64,000 bases of DNA, from the NCBI RefSeq assembly GCF_050947875.1, contig NW_027460291.1, forward strand, positions 27,428,662 to 27,492,661, written 5' to 3'. The position numbers were made by a program, and so were the translations under genes. The notes below the pieces were generated by a model. That model did no database searches, was not told the origin of the DNA, and saw nothing but the letters and a program-made list of their open reading frames with translations. Source of the stretch: Dermacentor variabilis. Taxonomy: Eukaryota > Arthropoda > Arachnida > Ixodida > Ixodidae. Below are positions 32,322 through 44,000 of the stretch, one piece after another (position 1 is the first letter of the stretch; every line of letters begins with the position of its first letter).

Positions 32322-32465
32322 TTAAGGAGCTTTTGTTTTAGATTTAGGTGCACGTTAAAGAAGCCCAGGTGGTCGAAATTTCGGGAGTCCTCCACTATGG
32401 CGTGCCTCAAAATCAGAAAGTGGTTTTGGCACGTAAAACCCCACGATTTTTAAGGAGATTTTGTT
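32322..32465 (+). mobile_element. 5'-truncated Ruka-type SINE
   Basis: Body 32338-32449 matches the tail half of the other SINEs (GATTTAGGTGCACGTTAAAG through TGGTTTTGGCACGTAAAACC) without the tRNA head. A 16-base duplication with one mismatch flanks it: TTAAGGAGCTTTTGTT at 32322 and TTAAGGAGATTTTGTT at 32450. This shows a truncated reverse transcript that was integrated. Confidence 0.85.
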
Positions 32466-32629
32466 ATCAATGTGATCAGTCGACCTTGAGAGATAGATAA
32501 GTGTCACGTAGAAATCAGAGGAAGGAATAGCTGCGAAGCCGCGAAACCTGTTGTCGGTGCTCCTTCCGTAACATTATGAAGGTGTTGCGCTCTCTCTTTG
32601 GGCTTCCGACACGCAGAGCAGTTGCTTTC

Positions 32630-32989
32630 AAACCGCTTTTTTGAGGGCGCTACTTAATGATTCGGGTGGGAGCGCGCTCACCTGGTCTTTTTAATATTTC
32701 TTGAGTTTTTTTTTGCAAGTCAGAAATAGTTGTAAGCAATCAGTACGTCGCTGAAAACCGCAGCTAGATGTCATTTTGGGGTGCCTACAAATGCTTCAAT
32801 GACACTGAGAGTTAGGATGGTAGTCCTCGCGTTAGATGATTGATTGCAATTACCCAGTTAAATCTCAGTAACGAAAGAATTACTGGAGGCTACTCCGTTG
32901 CACTGAAAACAATATGCACTATGCTTTCTTCAATTAACGCAACTACTCTTTCTTTAAGTCTTGGAGCATGAGAGTCGGGGAACACTGTA
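32630..32989 (-). repeat. Right terminal inverted repeat of the mariner-like element
   Basis: Inverted partner of 29033-29395, ending GGGGAACACTGTA at 32989 followed by TA. Confidence 0.7.
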
Positions 32990-33122
32990 TAATTCACTCA
33001 GTAACCGAAATTAGGCCAAGCCGGATTCACTCGAAATGAGAATCAAAAACAGCCATGCACAACAGCACTTATACTCGGACTCACAGAAAGAGAGACAGAG
33101 AGCAGACATACATGGTCCACAG

Positions 33123-33380
33123 GTTGCCCCAGACCCGCCGCGGTTGCTCAGTCGCTATGGTGTTGGCCAGCTGAGCACGAGGTCACGGGATTCTACCCCG
33201 GCCACGGCGGCTGCATTTCGATAGGGGCGAATTGCGAACACACCTGTGTACTTAGATTTAGGAGCGCGTGGAAGAACTCCAGGTGGTCAAAATTTCCGCA
33301 GTCCTCACTACGGCGTGCCTCATAATCAGAAAGTGGTTTTGGCACATAAAACCCCATAATTTAATTTTAATGTTGCCCCA
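33123..33380 (+). mobile_element. Full-length Ruka-type SINE
   Basis: Body 33132-33371 on the plus strand. The A box TTGCTCAGTCG is near 33143 and the B-box region (ACGGGATTCTACCC) is mutated. The tail block is ATCAGAAAGTGGTTTTGGCAC, followed by an AT-rich end. GTTGCCCCA at 33123-33131 and 33372-33380 is the target duplication. Confidence 0.9.
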
Positions 33381-33584
33381 TCTATCATCCATCGCGTTTT
33401 TTTTGGCCCTTTATTGACGAGTGTTGCCTACCGGCAATACCATCGGCCCGGCGTCGCACAAGTTTTGAGTTATCGACCCACGTGTGGACAGCGCTTAACG
33501 CCTGCTTCACCTTTGCCGCGAGTCGGGCAGGCATTACACTGTCCTCGGTGTCGGCTCACAAATGTGGAGTTTTGTGCCTATGCA

Positions 33585-33850
33585 CGGACACGATCCTTGG
33601 AAAAGTAGCCCGTAACTGCTTCGCTGTAAAATTGATAACGTCTTTGTGTTTCTTAATTAATCAATGACGACGATGAACGCAGGAGCACTGTCAGGAGCTT
33701 GTTCACGCGGTAGCACCGAGAGGCGCCAGCGCGCCTGCTGTGGAAGAAGGCGGCGCCGCTGGAGCGAATCCTGTTGACGATAGCTCTATGTTGACACACT
33801 GACACGATCCTGGGGAAAGCAGCCCTTACAGCTTCGCTGTAAAAAATTCG
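33585..33850 (+). repeat. Two diverged direct repeats
   Basis: ACACGATCCTTGGAAAAGTAGC (from about 33588) and ACACGATCCTGGGGAAAGCAGC (from about 33801), each followed by CTTCGCTGTAAAA, suggest a repeated module of about 50 bases spaced roughly 213 bases apart. Confidence 0.55.
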
Positions 33851-34046
33851 TTGTTTTTTTCTGCTTTAATAAGTAGGTAATGACCCAGTGATCACGACAC
33901 CATACCTCGTTAGCTTCAGAGAGGGACAGGTAATTAGTTAGAGTCCTCTTTGCAGGGTTCAGTCGAAGTTTTGGTTCTCAGAGTTACGATATAGGGCAGA
34001 GAAGGAATGTAAACACAGCTGGGCGAGCGATTGCAAAAACCTCTCA

Positions 34047-34130
34047 CGTGTGCTGTGACGTGTGCTGTGACGTGTGCTGTGACGTGTGCTGTGACGTGTG
34101 CTGTGACGTGTGCTGTCACGTTCGCTATGA
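34047..34130 (+). repeat. 12-base minisatellite
   Basis: Five perfect units of CGTGTGCTGTGA, a sixth ending TCA and a degenerate seventh. Because the unit is a multiple of three, frames on both strands stay open and encode simple repeats such as TCAV and AHVT. No gene is implied. Confidence 0.9.
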
Positions 34131-34779
34131 CGCGCACGCTGGCGCACAATCTTCGTGTTGCTAGTTCGTCTGCTATGCCTGCACGTACTTTACGGTGTGA
34201 TCGCCGCCAACGTCGTCGTCGTTTTCGCCGTCCATCAGCGACGATTTCCTGCAGGCGGGAGTCGCCGCCGTATTAGACGTGGCCAGTCACTTTCCATTCC
34301 ACCCACTAGAAAGTAGCGACTCGGATTTTGCGGCTGGCGAAAGTGAGGACCAACCTCAAGACCCTCGCATCGGCCACGTTCAATGATCAGTGCAGTGCAG
34401 TCAACCTGTCAGTGCAGCGCAGTGAACATGATAGTGCGGAAAATCTGCGGACACGACAAAAACTGCCGCCTGATTCGGCAGTTGCTGCGACATGGAGGGC
34501 GTCCCACTACAAGCAACAACTAAGAGCACATGCAAGCAGCATGGCAGCCAACGATAATTCGTGACGCAACGTTTTCTCAGTTGTTTACAATCCTTCGTTG
34601 ATATCGATGTCGCGAGATGCTGCGTTTTGTGGTACGGTGCCCGCACGTACTTTAATATTGATTTGAAATATGTTCTAAGCTGAATTTGCCGTTGTTATTT
34701 TGCAGACGATGTGTGTGCCCACGCAAATCGATCTCGCGCGTTGTCTTAACTTCAAAATTTTGCGCGAGTACTCCTTTAT

Positions 34780-35945
34780 TATGCTTGCAAATGAACTTGC
34801 TACGTCCATAGGAACGGAAGCCTGTAAATCTCCTGTAGATATTACTGCGCCAAACTTGCAGGCATTATTGCGTAGCAACTAAAACCTTTGGGCATAACTT
34901 TGGTAAGCTGAGCCTTCAGTAAGCTTAGCTGAATGCCGCCGCATTCAGTTAATTGTGCGTTGATAGCAAATACGCGACGAACTGTTGTATTGTTGATTGA
35001 GAATAGGGCACCGTATGGTACCCATTCTTACCCAATGACTGTCAATTAGCCTCAAATTTGTGGTAGATATGGCGAGAGGCTGAGCATACTTTGTTTTGCT
35101 TGGGTTTCGGAAAGCGTAAGCTGAACGAAAAAAAGCAGTTTTCCGCGCCTTACCAACAGCATACTCCTCTCCTTCCAGCATCGTTACTTGGTGCGGAACC
35201 GTTTTTTGAAACGAAAGCTGTTCTAAATTTCATCAATGAAGTTGTGCTACATGTAGTTAACCCGATAACTGCGTAGCGTATCCTCTCACCAGAGACTGCT
35301 GCTACAATTGTAGCATTTTCTAGACCACTTGCCTCCAGTTCGTTGTGTTTAAAGCGCATTCGCAAGTCAGTAGCGTTGCTGATATTTACCCTTTTCAGCA
35401 CATGATCCATTAAATACCATTTTTGTCCATACCACACAGCAACAGTCACTTTATTTTATTACGTGTATAATTTACGCACTTCAAAGCGAGTTATTAGGCT
35501 GGTATAGAGCCATGCTACATCCATACATCTACTCCTTGTCACTGTCGGCATAATCTACTACACAATGCTGTTGGGAGCTCGGATTAGCGGAGGGAAGTAG
35601 TACACTCGATGAGAGTTACTTGATCTTGCAATTACTCGAGCAGAGTTTAAGTTCACCAAATAATAGACGTTTTGACAAGTTGAGAACGGAGAGTCGACTG
35701 GCTTTACTCGAAATAAAAAGCAGGTTTGCCGAATGGCTGTGGTGGCACCCCCGTCGGGCGAACAGGGGTCAATAACCCTCACGTCAACGCACTCTTAGCG
35801 TATCAAAGGGCAATGTCCCCCACGGCGCTGCCATCTGCATTTCTAAGGAGCTGGGACAACGAAGTGACGGACGTCGCTGCAATACCATTGGTCTCCACTC
35901 GTTGGCCATGATTAGGCCTTGCGCCATAAAACCCCATATATCATC
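34780..35945 (+). mobile_element. I-superfamily LINE, copy 3 (3' fragment)
   Basis: Starts within the RNase H tail (ANELATSIGTEACKS), skips the finger region, then reads HTPLLPASLLGAEPFF and NFINEVVLHVVNPITA, matching the last codons of copies 5, 6 and 8. A 3' UTR ends CCTTGCGCCATAAAACCCC with a short ATC-rich tail. About 300 bases at 35570-35880 do not match the family 3' UTR and may be a further unidentified insertion. It is 5' truncated and dead. Confidence 0.75.
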
Positions 35946-36050
35946 TCCTCTTTCAAAGCAAAATTTTTGAAGAAATTCGTTTGGCCATGTGAACTATGAC
36001 CTATTATGGCACCTGTGACTTTGTTACAGTTGCTTCTTCCGTTCTCGCAG

Positions 36051-36172
36051 CTTCCCTTGCCTGCACATTGCTTTGAGTGGGCTAAAAGAAGACCTCAGGT
36101 ACTACCTGGCCATAGAACTCGTGGAAGTGAGAAGTGGTGCCGGTGACATGTTCTCTCCTATGGAATACTCAG
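36051..36172 (+). CDS. Candidate host coding exon
   Basis: A 122-base segment between a good acceptor (pyrimidine tract TTGCTTCTTCCGTTCTCGCAG ending 36050) and a strong donor (TCAG|GTAAGC at 36172/36173). One frame is open throughout: one base, 40 codons, one base. It contains ALSGLKEDLRYYLAIELVEV and RSGAGDMFSPMEYS. The other two plus frames have stops. It lies between LINE copies 3 and 4 and matches no element in the window. I do not recognise the protein. If real, the surrounding LINEs sit in the introns of this gene. Confidence 0.45.
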
Positions 36173-36724
36173 GTAAGCATCATATGAATAGCAAAACATG
36201 CCTCCCTAGCTTCGCTTGATTCCCCGCAGGGGCGTTTGCGTCAGCAGGCGTTTCGCGTGCTGCGACAGCACGTACCCGAGCCCATGAGGGTTGTACCCTC
36301 CCGCGTGCAGCCGTGCGCGGCTTAGCCGCGTCTGGGGAAAGGGAGATCCTGGGGTTTGAGCCGATGTCGAGTTTTTGGACCTTTAAGGCTCCCCAGCGAA
36401 GGCAACACACGCCTTTGGCCTCTGCTTCACTTAGACGGCACCTCCAAACTGACCCACTTGGAGGAAATGGCGGTCGCCTTTTTCTGTCCTTCACTTCAAT
36501 CTTTCTCTTTCTCTCTCTTTCCATCTTTCCTGTCTTCTGTTCACTTCTCGCTTCCAGATTTCCAGTTGGAAAGGGTTAACCTGGCATAGCTATCCAACCA
36601 GTGGTATCTTAGGTTATAGTAAATATGTACATCTGGCGTCTTTGTTGCTTTTGGGCTTCGTAGCGTCCCCTTGTTGGGCTAGGTGGTAGGCGGCTGCCAT
36701 TGCTACCGAAGTAATATTTATTTT

Positions 36725-37880
36725 GATGGCGTTTTAATCTTTCCCCCGACTCTCTTATCGCCCTCTTTCCAAGATAGAGCGCACCGATGACTCCCTAAAA
36801 CTATTCGGTCAGACAGAAGAAATATACCCTTAGTAACATGCCCTAAGTTGTAAAATGCCTGATAAAACTGCAAGAACTCTATCACCATTTGTTGTCGCAA
36901 AATGTTTTACTGAGAAACAAGGTCCTGGCTACAAGGTCACAAAAATGGCCAGCGGTGATCTGTTGCTCGAAGTTCTCGAAGATCTGGACTTGTTGAAATT
37001 AATAATACCCCCATCTCCACAAACCCGCAGCATTCTTTGAACAGTACAGGCGGAGTCTTATCAGAGCAAGATCTCCTAGACTTCAGTGAAACCGAGCTAC
37101 TTGAAGGCTCGAAGGAACAGCACGTGACAAATATCCAAAGAATTAAGGTCAGATGGGATGAGAGATCCCCACTAAACACCTAATGTTCATATTCTGCACG
37201 AGCACTTTACCACAATATATCGAAACAGGCTATATAAAAATCCAACTCAGACCCTACATTCCAAACCGACGCCACTGTTTTAAGTACCAGTGATGTGGTC
37301 AAGGTTCTCAGAGATGCCGGGGCCGTACCACATGTGCAATGTGCACGTCACACGATCATCCTGCCGATAATTGTACTGAGGCACACCACTGCGCAAACTG
37401 CGACGTTTACCACCTTGCATGCTCTCGGTCATGTCCCTCTTGGAAGAGCGAAAAGGAAATAATTACTCAAGATCAAGGAGAAAATTCCTTATCAAGAAGC
37501 GCGAAAGCGTATTTCTTTCCTCCATACCGCAGGGTAGGCTGATGCGGCGCGTAGGGGGGCGACACTGCAGCAGACTGGGGCATCAGCCCGGCCCACAAAG
37601 AGTGTGGCAGTGGCAGTGCCCCCAGCCCCACAGGCGACAGCAGCGAGCGCTGCTGCACCGTCTATAAAGGTGGGCCCATCGACTTCTGGGTTGGTAGCCT
37701 CCAAAGATTTGCTTGTCGAAGCAAGGCCTACCTTCAAAACACCCCGCTTTACTGAGCGGAAGTCCAGCGGCTCCCGGAGTCGATGGGCACAACCCCAAGC
37801 CGGGTGGCGCATTCAGTGCCTTGGGAGGGGCGCGATCCTCTTGACCACTCCAAGAAAGACAAACGCCGGATAATGGGGTC
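36725..37880 (+). pseudogene. LINE copy 4 ORF1 remnant
   Basis: Starts at the family ATG position near 36725 and is frame-shifted throughout. Readable blocks are PFVVAKCFTEKQGPGYKVTK and ASGDLLLEV (36855-36990). The knuckle region follows: the first finger is damaged (CFKYQ with a stop), the second reads CAMCTSHDHPADNC, and the third CANCDVYHLACSRSC (37339-37440). Most of the basic, Pro/Ala-rich tail is preserved up to 37880. Confidence 0.75.
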
Positions 37881-37938
37881 TGGAAATTCTCCAAAGCCTA
37901 CTTGACTCCCCTTGACACACAGCACAAAAACACACAGT

Positions 37939-39189
37939 ATGGATACACAAATATTACACTGGAACGTGAGAAGTCTTATCCACAACCTTGATGATATTAT
38001 AGAACTTTTACTCAAATACAATCCAAATGTGCTGTGTGTTGAGGAGACACATCTTAAATTTACGCAAACTTTATCAGACAATACGCTATCTTCCAGAAAT
38101 ACCGAGACGGCGCTGTTGCATCGTCCGGCGGTGTAGCAATATTAATCGACAGGGGCGTTGCTTGTCGGCAATTCCAACTCCAAACTCCGCTTGAGCAGTT
38201 GCTATGGAAGCTGTGCTATTCAATGAACTAGTCCCCTTCGCGTCTGTATACATCCCCAGAGTTATCAACTTTCTAGAACAACATTTCAAAGCTTTATTGA
38301 TGAGCTCCATCACCCTTACATTGTAGTCGGTGGTCTAAGCGCGCATAGTTCACTGTGTGGTGACACTCGCTGTGATGCGAGACAAGGGTTTATAGAAAAC
38401 ATCCTATTCTCTTCAAGTGCCTGCTTGCTTTACAAGGAAAAGCCAACATGCTAGAGCTCTATACACAATACATTTTCTTTCATAGACCTAAGCATACTGT
38501 CCAGTATGATTGTGCCATATCTAGAGTAGGATGTCCTTAATAGCCCTTATGGAAGTGATCACTTCCCCATCGTTCTAAACCTTAACAAAAGTGAGTGTCC
38601 TGCGTTTGTTCCTCGATGGAAAGTTGATTCAACCGACTGGATGAACTTTCGCGAACTAACACCGCTACCCAGGAATGATATCTGTGAACTTAGTCAAGAA
38701 GATCCACTAGCATCCATAAAAATGTTCAATATTAATGCTGTATTAGTATATATCTCCCATAGAAATGGGTCGCCCTCAAAACGACATATTCTGTGGTGGA
38801 ATGAGAAGTGCAAGAAACCCCGGAAAAAGCAAAACACGGCTAGGAATCTCCTCCGTAACTCCCCACACAGGAAACCTAATTAACATCAAAGCGATCAAGT
38901 CGCAATGTAGACGAGCACGCCACCTCGATATACGGAAAATTCATCGGAAACGGAATAATCCTTTATTTTTGGTAAATACACAAGGAGACACTCTTGAGGA
39001 CCTGGCAGATTGTCCAGGAGCACATTTCGAGCACATATACAGTACATCTCATGACACAGATACGTTCCTAAAATACCAACGACTGGCAGAACAGCTGCCT
39101 TTGGGTCGGAAAAACACATGCAGTGAAGCATACAATCGTACATTTAAAATGGCTGAGTACCAGGCCTCACTGAATTCTTGAAGAAGTCC
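37939..39189 (+). pseudogene. LINE copy 4 ORF2, endonuclease part
   Basis: ATG at 37939 opens MDTQILHWNVRSLIHNLDD, the family endonuclease start, with EETHLK following. Later blocks are out of frame with one another. GDFNAH is degraded to a GGLSAH-like string near 38330, and SDHFP is readable near 38560. The piece stops at the duplication TCTTGAAGAAGTCC where copy 5 is inserted. Confidence 0.75.
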
Positions 39190-39709
39190 CCCGCAGGGGC
39201 GTCTTGCGTAAGCAGGCGTTTGGTGTGTTGCGACACCACGTACCCGAGCACACGAGGGTTGGACCCTCCCGCGTGGAGCCGTGCGCGGCTTAGCCGTGTC
39301 TGGGGAAAGGGGGATCCTGGAGGTTGAGCCGATGCTGGGTGTTTGGACCTTTAAGGCCCCCCGGCGGAGGCAACACACCTCTTCGGCCTCTGCTTCACAT
39401 AGACGGCACCCCCGGACTGACCCACCCGGGGGAAATCGGTAGTCGCCTCTTCCTGTCCCTCTTCTCAAACCTTCGTCTTTATCTCTCACTTTATATCTTT
39501 CCTGTCTTCTTCTCTCTTCCATTTACTTCCTTTCTCCACGGCGGCAAGAGTTAACCTTGTGTGGATACCCTACCTTGGGTACACCATATTGGGTTATAGT
39601 GATGGCGTACGGCTGGCGTCGTGCAGGCTTGTACACAAGCTCTGCCGCGTCCCCTCGTTGGGCTCCGTGGTGGGCGGTCGGCGCTGTTGCCGAAGTTTTA
39701 TATATTTCC
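39190..39709 (+). promoter_or_regulatory. LINE 5' UTR with terminal hairpin array
   Basis: About 520 bases before ORF1. The first 90 bases can fold into four successive hairpins: CCCC-GCA-GGGG at the very 5' end, CGTCTTGC/GCAGGCG, TGGTGT/ACACCA, and GAGGGT-TGG-ACCCTC. The same hairpins recur at the 5' ends of the other copies, with compensating changes in some. LINEs of this type carry internal promoters in the 5' UTR, so this region is expected to drive transcription. Pyrimidine-rich sequence follows before the ATG at 39710. Confidence 0.6.
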
Positions 39710-41005
39710 ATGGAAACTTCCTACCCCAAACTTCCTGATCGCCCTCCGAAACGAGGGCGCACCGAAGATGTATTTCAGTTTTTCGGACACCAAATCCAGA
39801 ATTTTCCCCGGTTCCACGTTATTCACTCTGAAAAGCCAAACAAAGCAGTGCGAAACATTTCACCATTCCTTGTGTCAAAGTCCTTGACTGATGTTTTTGG
39901 ACCAGGTTACAAGGTGTCCAGGATGGCAAGCGGTGACCTTTTCTTGGAGCTCCGCGACCAGAAGCAATATGAGAAACTACAGAAACTAGTGTCATTCGGG
40001 GAGACCCATATAACAGTAACGCCACACCGTACAATGAACACCACCCGCGGTGTTGTGTCCGATGATGACCTGCTTGAGCTGACTGAAGCGGAACTCCTGG
40101 AGGGCTTCAGTGAGCAAAATGTTATCAATGTTAGAAGAATAAAGATGAGGCGAGATGGTAAGGAGATCCAGACGAAGCACTTAATAATCACCTTTGGTTC
40201 AAGTGTCCTGCCCGAGTCAATCGAGGCCGGGTACATCAAGCTCCGTGTTAGGCCGTACGTGCCCAACCCACTCCGTTGTTTCAAATGCCAGCGCTTTGGC
40301 CACAGCTCGCAGAGCTGCCGAGGCCGCCAGACTTGTGCTAAATGTAGTGCGCACGAACACACATCTGAAGCTTGTGAGAATGCTCTCCACTGTGTAAACT
40401 GTGATGGGGAGCACGCCGCGTACTCGCGGTCGTGCCCATCCTGGAAAAAAGAAAAGGAAATTGTAACAGTTAAAGTAAAGGAAAATATAAGTTTCAAGGC
40501 GGCAAGTAGGCGGGTATCGTACCTGCCCAAGAAAGCCTTTGCCGATGTGGCGCGTCAGGGGGCAGCGTCACAACGGCCTCCGGCGGCTGTCAGACCCACA
40601 AACAGTTAGTCGGCAGCTACGCCATCTGCCCCCGCGGCGGTTGTAGCTAGCGCTGCTCCGCCCACCCAGCAGACGGGGCCATCGACCCCGAAGGCGGGTG
40701 CAGCCGAGGTTGCCCCAACCTCCGAGGCCCCTTCCAGCGCTGGCAACGGCCAGCGCAGCCAAATCCCTCAGGGAGCCCCATCGACCTCCGGGCTGGTGGG
40801 CGCAGGGGTCTTGCCCTCCAAGGCGGGACTCACCCTGAAAACCTCTCGCTCGCAAGAGCACGTGTCCGGAGCCTCACTAGAGGCAATGGACACAACACCC
40901 ATCCTCAAGGCGCACCAAGCGCCTAAGGAGCGGCGAGGCTCCCTCGAACGCTCCAGAAAGGGCAGAACTCCCGTTACAGGGCCTCGAAAGGGCTCTGTAT
41001 TTTAA
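39710..41005 (+). pseudogene. LINE copy 5 ORF1, nucleic-acid-binding protein with one stop
   Basis: ATG 39710 begins METSYPKLPDRPPKRGRTED. Residues 10-190 hold the family-conserved ISPFLVSKSL, SGDLFLELRD and TEAELLEGFSEQNV blocks. Three CCHC-type knuckles follow (CFKCQRFGHSSQSC, CAKCSAHEHTSEAC, CVNCDGEHAAYSRSC). A Pro/Ala/Ser-rich basic tail ends at 41005. A single in-frame TAG at 40607-40609 replaces the Glu codon seen in copy 8, and the frame continues on the other side. The protein would coat element RNA and escort it to the target. ORF2 starts 63 bases downstream. Confidence 0.88.
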
Positions 41006-41068
41006 TCTCTGTAATTTCAATAATCACTACTTCTGTTTCTGTACACACAGCACTTATTGACCTCCAAT

Positions 41069-44000
41069 ATGGATACACAAATAATTCAATGGAACGTCAG
41101 AGGCCTTCTTAGAAACCTTGATGACGTGCAGGAACTCATCCACAAACACAATCCAAAAGTGCTGTGTCTACAGGAAACACACTTAAAATCTAAACACACA
41201 AATTTCCTGCTACAGTATGTTACGTTTCGCAGATATCGCGATGATGCTCTCGCATCATCGGGCGGTGTTGCTATTGTTATTCAGAAAGGCATAGCGTGTC
41301 AACGTTTGCAGCTACAAACGCCCCTTGAGGCAGTGGCGGTTCGTGCTGTTCTCCTCAACAAACTTATCACTGTCTGCTCGCTCTACATACCCCCCCATTA
41401 CAAATTAACTAAACATGAATTTCAGTCCTTCATAGACGAATTGCCAGAACCTTACGTTGTGCTTGGGGATTTCAATGCGCACAGCAGCCTGTGGGGAGAC
41501 TCTCGTATCGATGCACGAGGTCGCCTCGTTGAACAGTTCCTTTTTTCGTCCGGTGCGTGTCTGCTGAATAAGAAGACACCCACATATTATTCTCTCGCAA
41601 ACAGAACATTTTCTTCAATTGACCTCAGCCTAGTTTCCCCTTGTATGCGGTCTGAACTCGAATGGGAAGTCACCAAGAATCCTTACGGAAGCGAGCACTT
41701 CCCATACTGCTAAAAACACATAAAGAAAAAGAATGTCTACCACAGGCTCCTAGGTGGAAGATCGATACAGCCGATTGGGAGAAGTTCCGAAACTTAAATA
41801 ATATCTCATGGAATGACATGTCTTGTTTAGGAATTGATGCTGCTGTGCAGTATCTCACAGCCTTCATTATAGACATGGCATCTAAATGCATATCAGAAGC
41901 ACATGGCTTGGCATGTAAACGGCGGGTCCCGTGGTGGAGCGAAGACTGCAGGATCGCTCGTAAGAAACAAAACAAAGCGTGGGGGTTGCTACGCGCTTCT
42001 CCCACTGCAGAGAATCTAGTCAACTTTAAGCAAGTAAAATCCCAAGGCAGGAGAACCCGCCGACTGGCCAGAAGAGAAAGCTGGCAGAAGTATTTATCGA
42101 GCATTAACTCGTTTACAGACGAGGCGAAAGTCTGGAACAGGGTAAATGGAATTAGAGGGCGACAAACATATTCACTCCCTCTGGTAAATACACAAGGCGA
42201 TACACTGCAAGATCAGGCAGACTCACTTGCGGAGCTCTTTCAGAGCGTGTCAAGTTCAAACAATTATTCGCAATCTTTTCTCATATATAAAGAAATCCAA
42301 GAACGTAAGCCTTTAACAAGAAAAAGCCAAGAGAATGAGCCTTACAACCGTCCTTTCAGTATTGCCGAATTGAGAGCTGCCTTGAGCGCATGCAAGAGCT
42401 CCGCACCAGGATCTGATAGAATCATGTACGAAATGCTGAAAAACTTACACAATGACACGCAAGTGACACTACTTACACTTTTCAACACTATCTGGGATAA
42501 TTGGTACCTTCCGACCGCATGGAAAGAAGCCATTGTGATCCCTGTTCTAAAAGAAAGCAAAGATCCTTCATCAGTGGCAAGCTACCGCCCGATAGCCCTC
42601 ACAAGTTGCATGTGTAAGGTATTTGAAAAAATGATAGATCGGCGACTGATCCATTTCCTTGAACAGAACAAAATGATTGATCCCTATCAGTGTGGCTTCC
42701 GTGAAGGGCGCTCCACAACCGACCATCTTGTACATATTGAAACAAATATCCGGGACGCATTTATACATAAACAGTTCTTCCTCTCGATATTTCTCGATAT
42801 GGAAAAGGCGTATGACACAACGTGGCGATACGGCATCTTGCGAGACTTATCGGAAATGGGCATTCATGATAATATGCTCAACGTAATAAAAAGCTACTTG
42901 TCCAATCGTACCTTCCGGGTGAAAGTTGGCAATGTGCTGTCACGTCCTTTTACACAAGAAACTGGTGTACCCCAGGGACGCGTGCTCAGTTGCACACTTT
43001 TTATTGTTAAGATGACAACGCTTCGTGCTTCCTTACCCCGGCCATTTTGTATTCCGTCTATGTGGATGACATTCAAATAGGCTTTAAATCCTGTAACCTC
43101 GCAGTGTGCGAGAGACAGGTACAGCATGGTTTGAACAAGGTGTCAGGGTGGGCAGAGAAAAATGGTTTTAAAATCAATCCTCAAAAGAGTTCTTGTGTGC
43201 TGTTCACAAGGAAGAGAGGCCTGGTCCCGGATCCTTGCTTGGAAATGTGTGGACATCAGATACCTGTAAACAAAGAGCACAAATTTCTAGGTGTTATACT
43301 CGACAATAAACTTACTTTCGTCCCACACATTAAACATCTTAAAGAAAAGTGTCTGAAAACAATGAACTTATTGAAACTTCTATCCCAGACTACATGGGGT
43401 AGTGATAGGAAGTGTTTAATGAACCTATACAAGAGCCTAATTCGGTCTCGATTGGATTATGGTGCCGTTGTGTATAATTCTGCCGCCCCGAGCGCGCTAA
43501 AGATGCTAGACCCAGTCCACCATCTGGGAATCCGACTGGCCACTGGCGCTTTCAGAACGAGCCCCATACAAAGTCTATATGTGGAATCAAATGAATGGTC
43601 TCTCCACCTAGAGAGATCATACATTAGCTTTACATATTTCCTTAAAGTACGCTCCAATCCTGAACATCCATGTTTTCATAACGTTACCGATATGACGTGC
43701 GCTACACTTTTCAGCAATCGTCCCTCCATAAGACAGCCTTTCTCGCTGCGTGTGAAGCAGCTTAGCGATGAAATGCATGTCCCGCTCCTCGAGCATCGCT
43801 TAATGCACCTAACCAAGCTCTTACCTCCTTGGGAATGGCAGGTGATACAATGTGACATATCCTTTATAAAAGTTACAAAGCACGCTCCTGAGGCTGAAAT
43901 CCGAATGCATTTCCTAGAACTCCAGCACAAGCACTTCTGCGCAGAGTTCTACAGAGACGCTTCGAAGTCAAATGCCGGGGTATCCAATGCAGCCGTCGGC

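Larger units (their letters stand above)
29033..32989 (+). mobile_element. Mariner-like element with long inverted repeats, carrying later insertions
   Basis: The left end (29033 onward, CACGGTGTCCCAATTAACTA) and the reverse complement of the right end (up to 32989, TACAGTGTTCCCC) align over about 360 bases with many substitutions. For example GCGCTCCCACCCGGATCATG near 29350 faces its reverse complement near 32660. A mariner transposase remnant lies between them. An RTE fragment (29717-30800), a palindrome (31938-32049) and a truncated SINE (32338-32449) were added later. It is old and inactive. Confidence 0.65.
32990..34779. other. Interval with SINE and simple repeats, no confirmed gene
   Basis: Holds a SINE (33123-33380), two related blocks about 213 bases apart and a 12-base minisatellite (34047-34130). 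The region 34150-34290 is CpG-rich. Short open frames here have no recognisable domain. Confidence 0.45.

Noticed and set aside
33959..34147. A repeat protein encoded by the TCAV or AHVT frames
   Set aside because: The frames are open only because the 12-base minisatellite unit is a multiple of three.
37604..37873. An independent Ala/Pro-rich gene in copy 4
   Set aside because: It aligns with the basic tail of LINE ORF1 in copies 5, 6 and 8.
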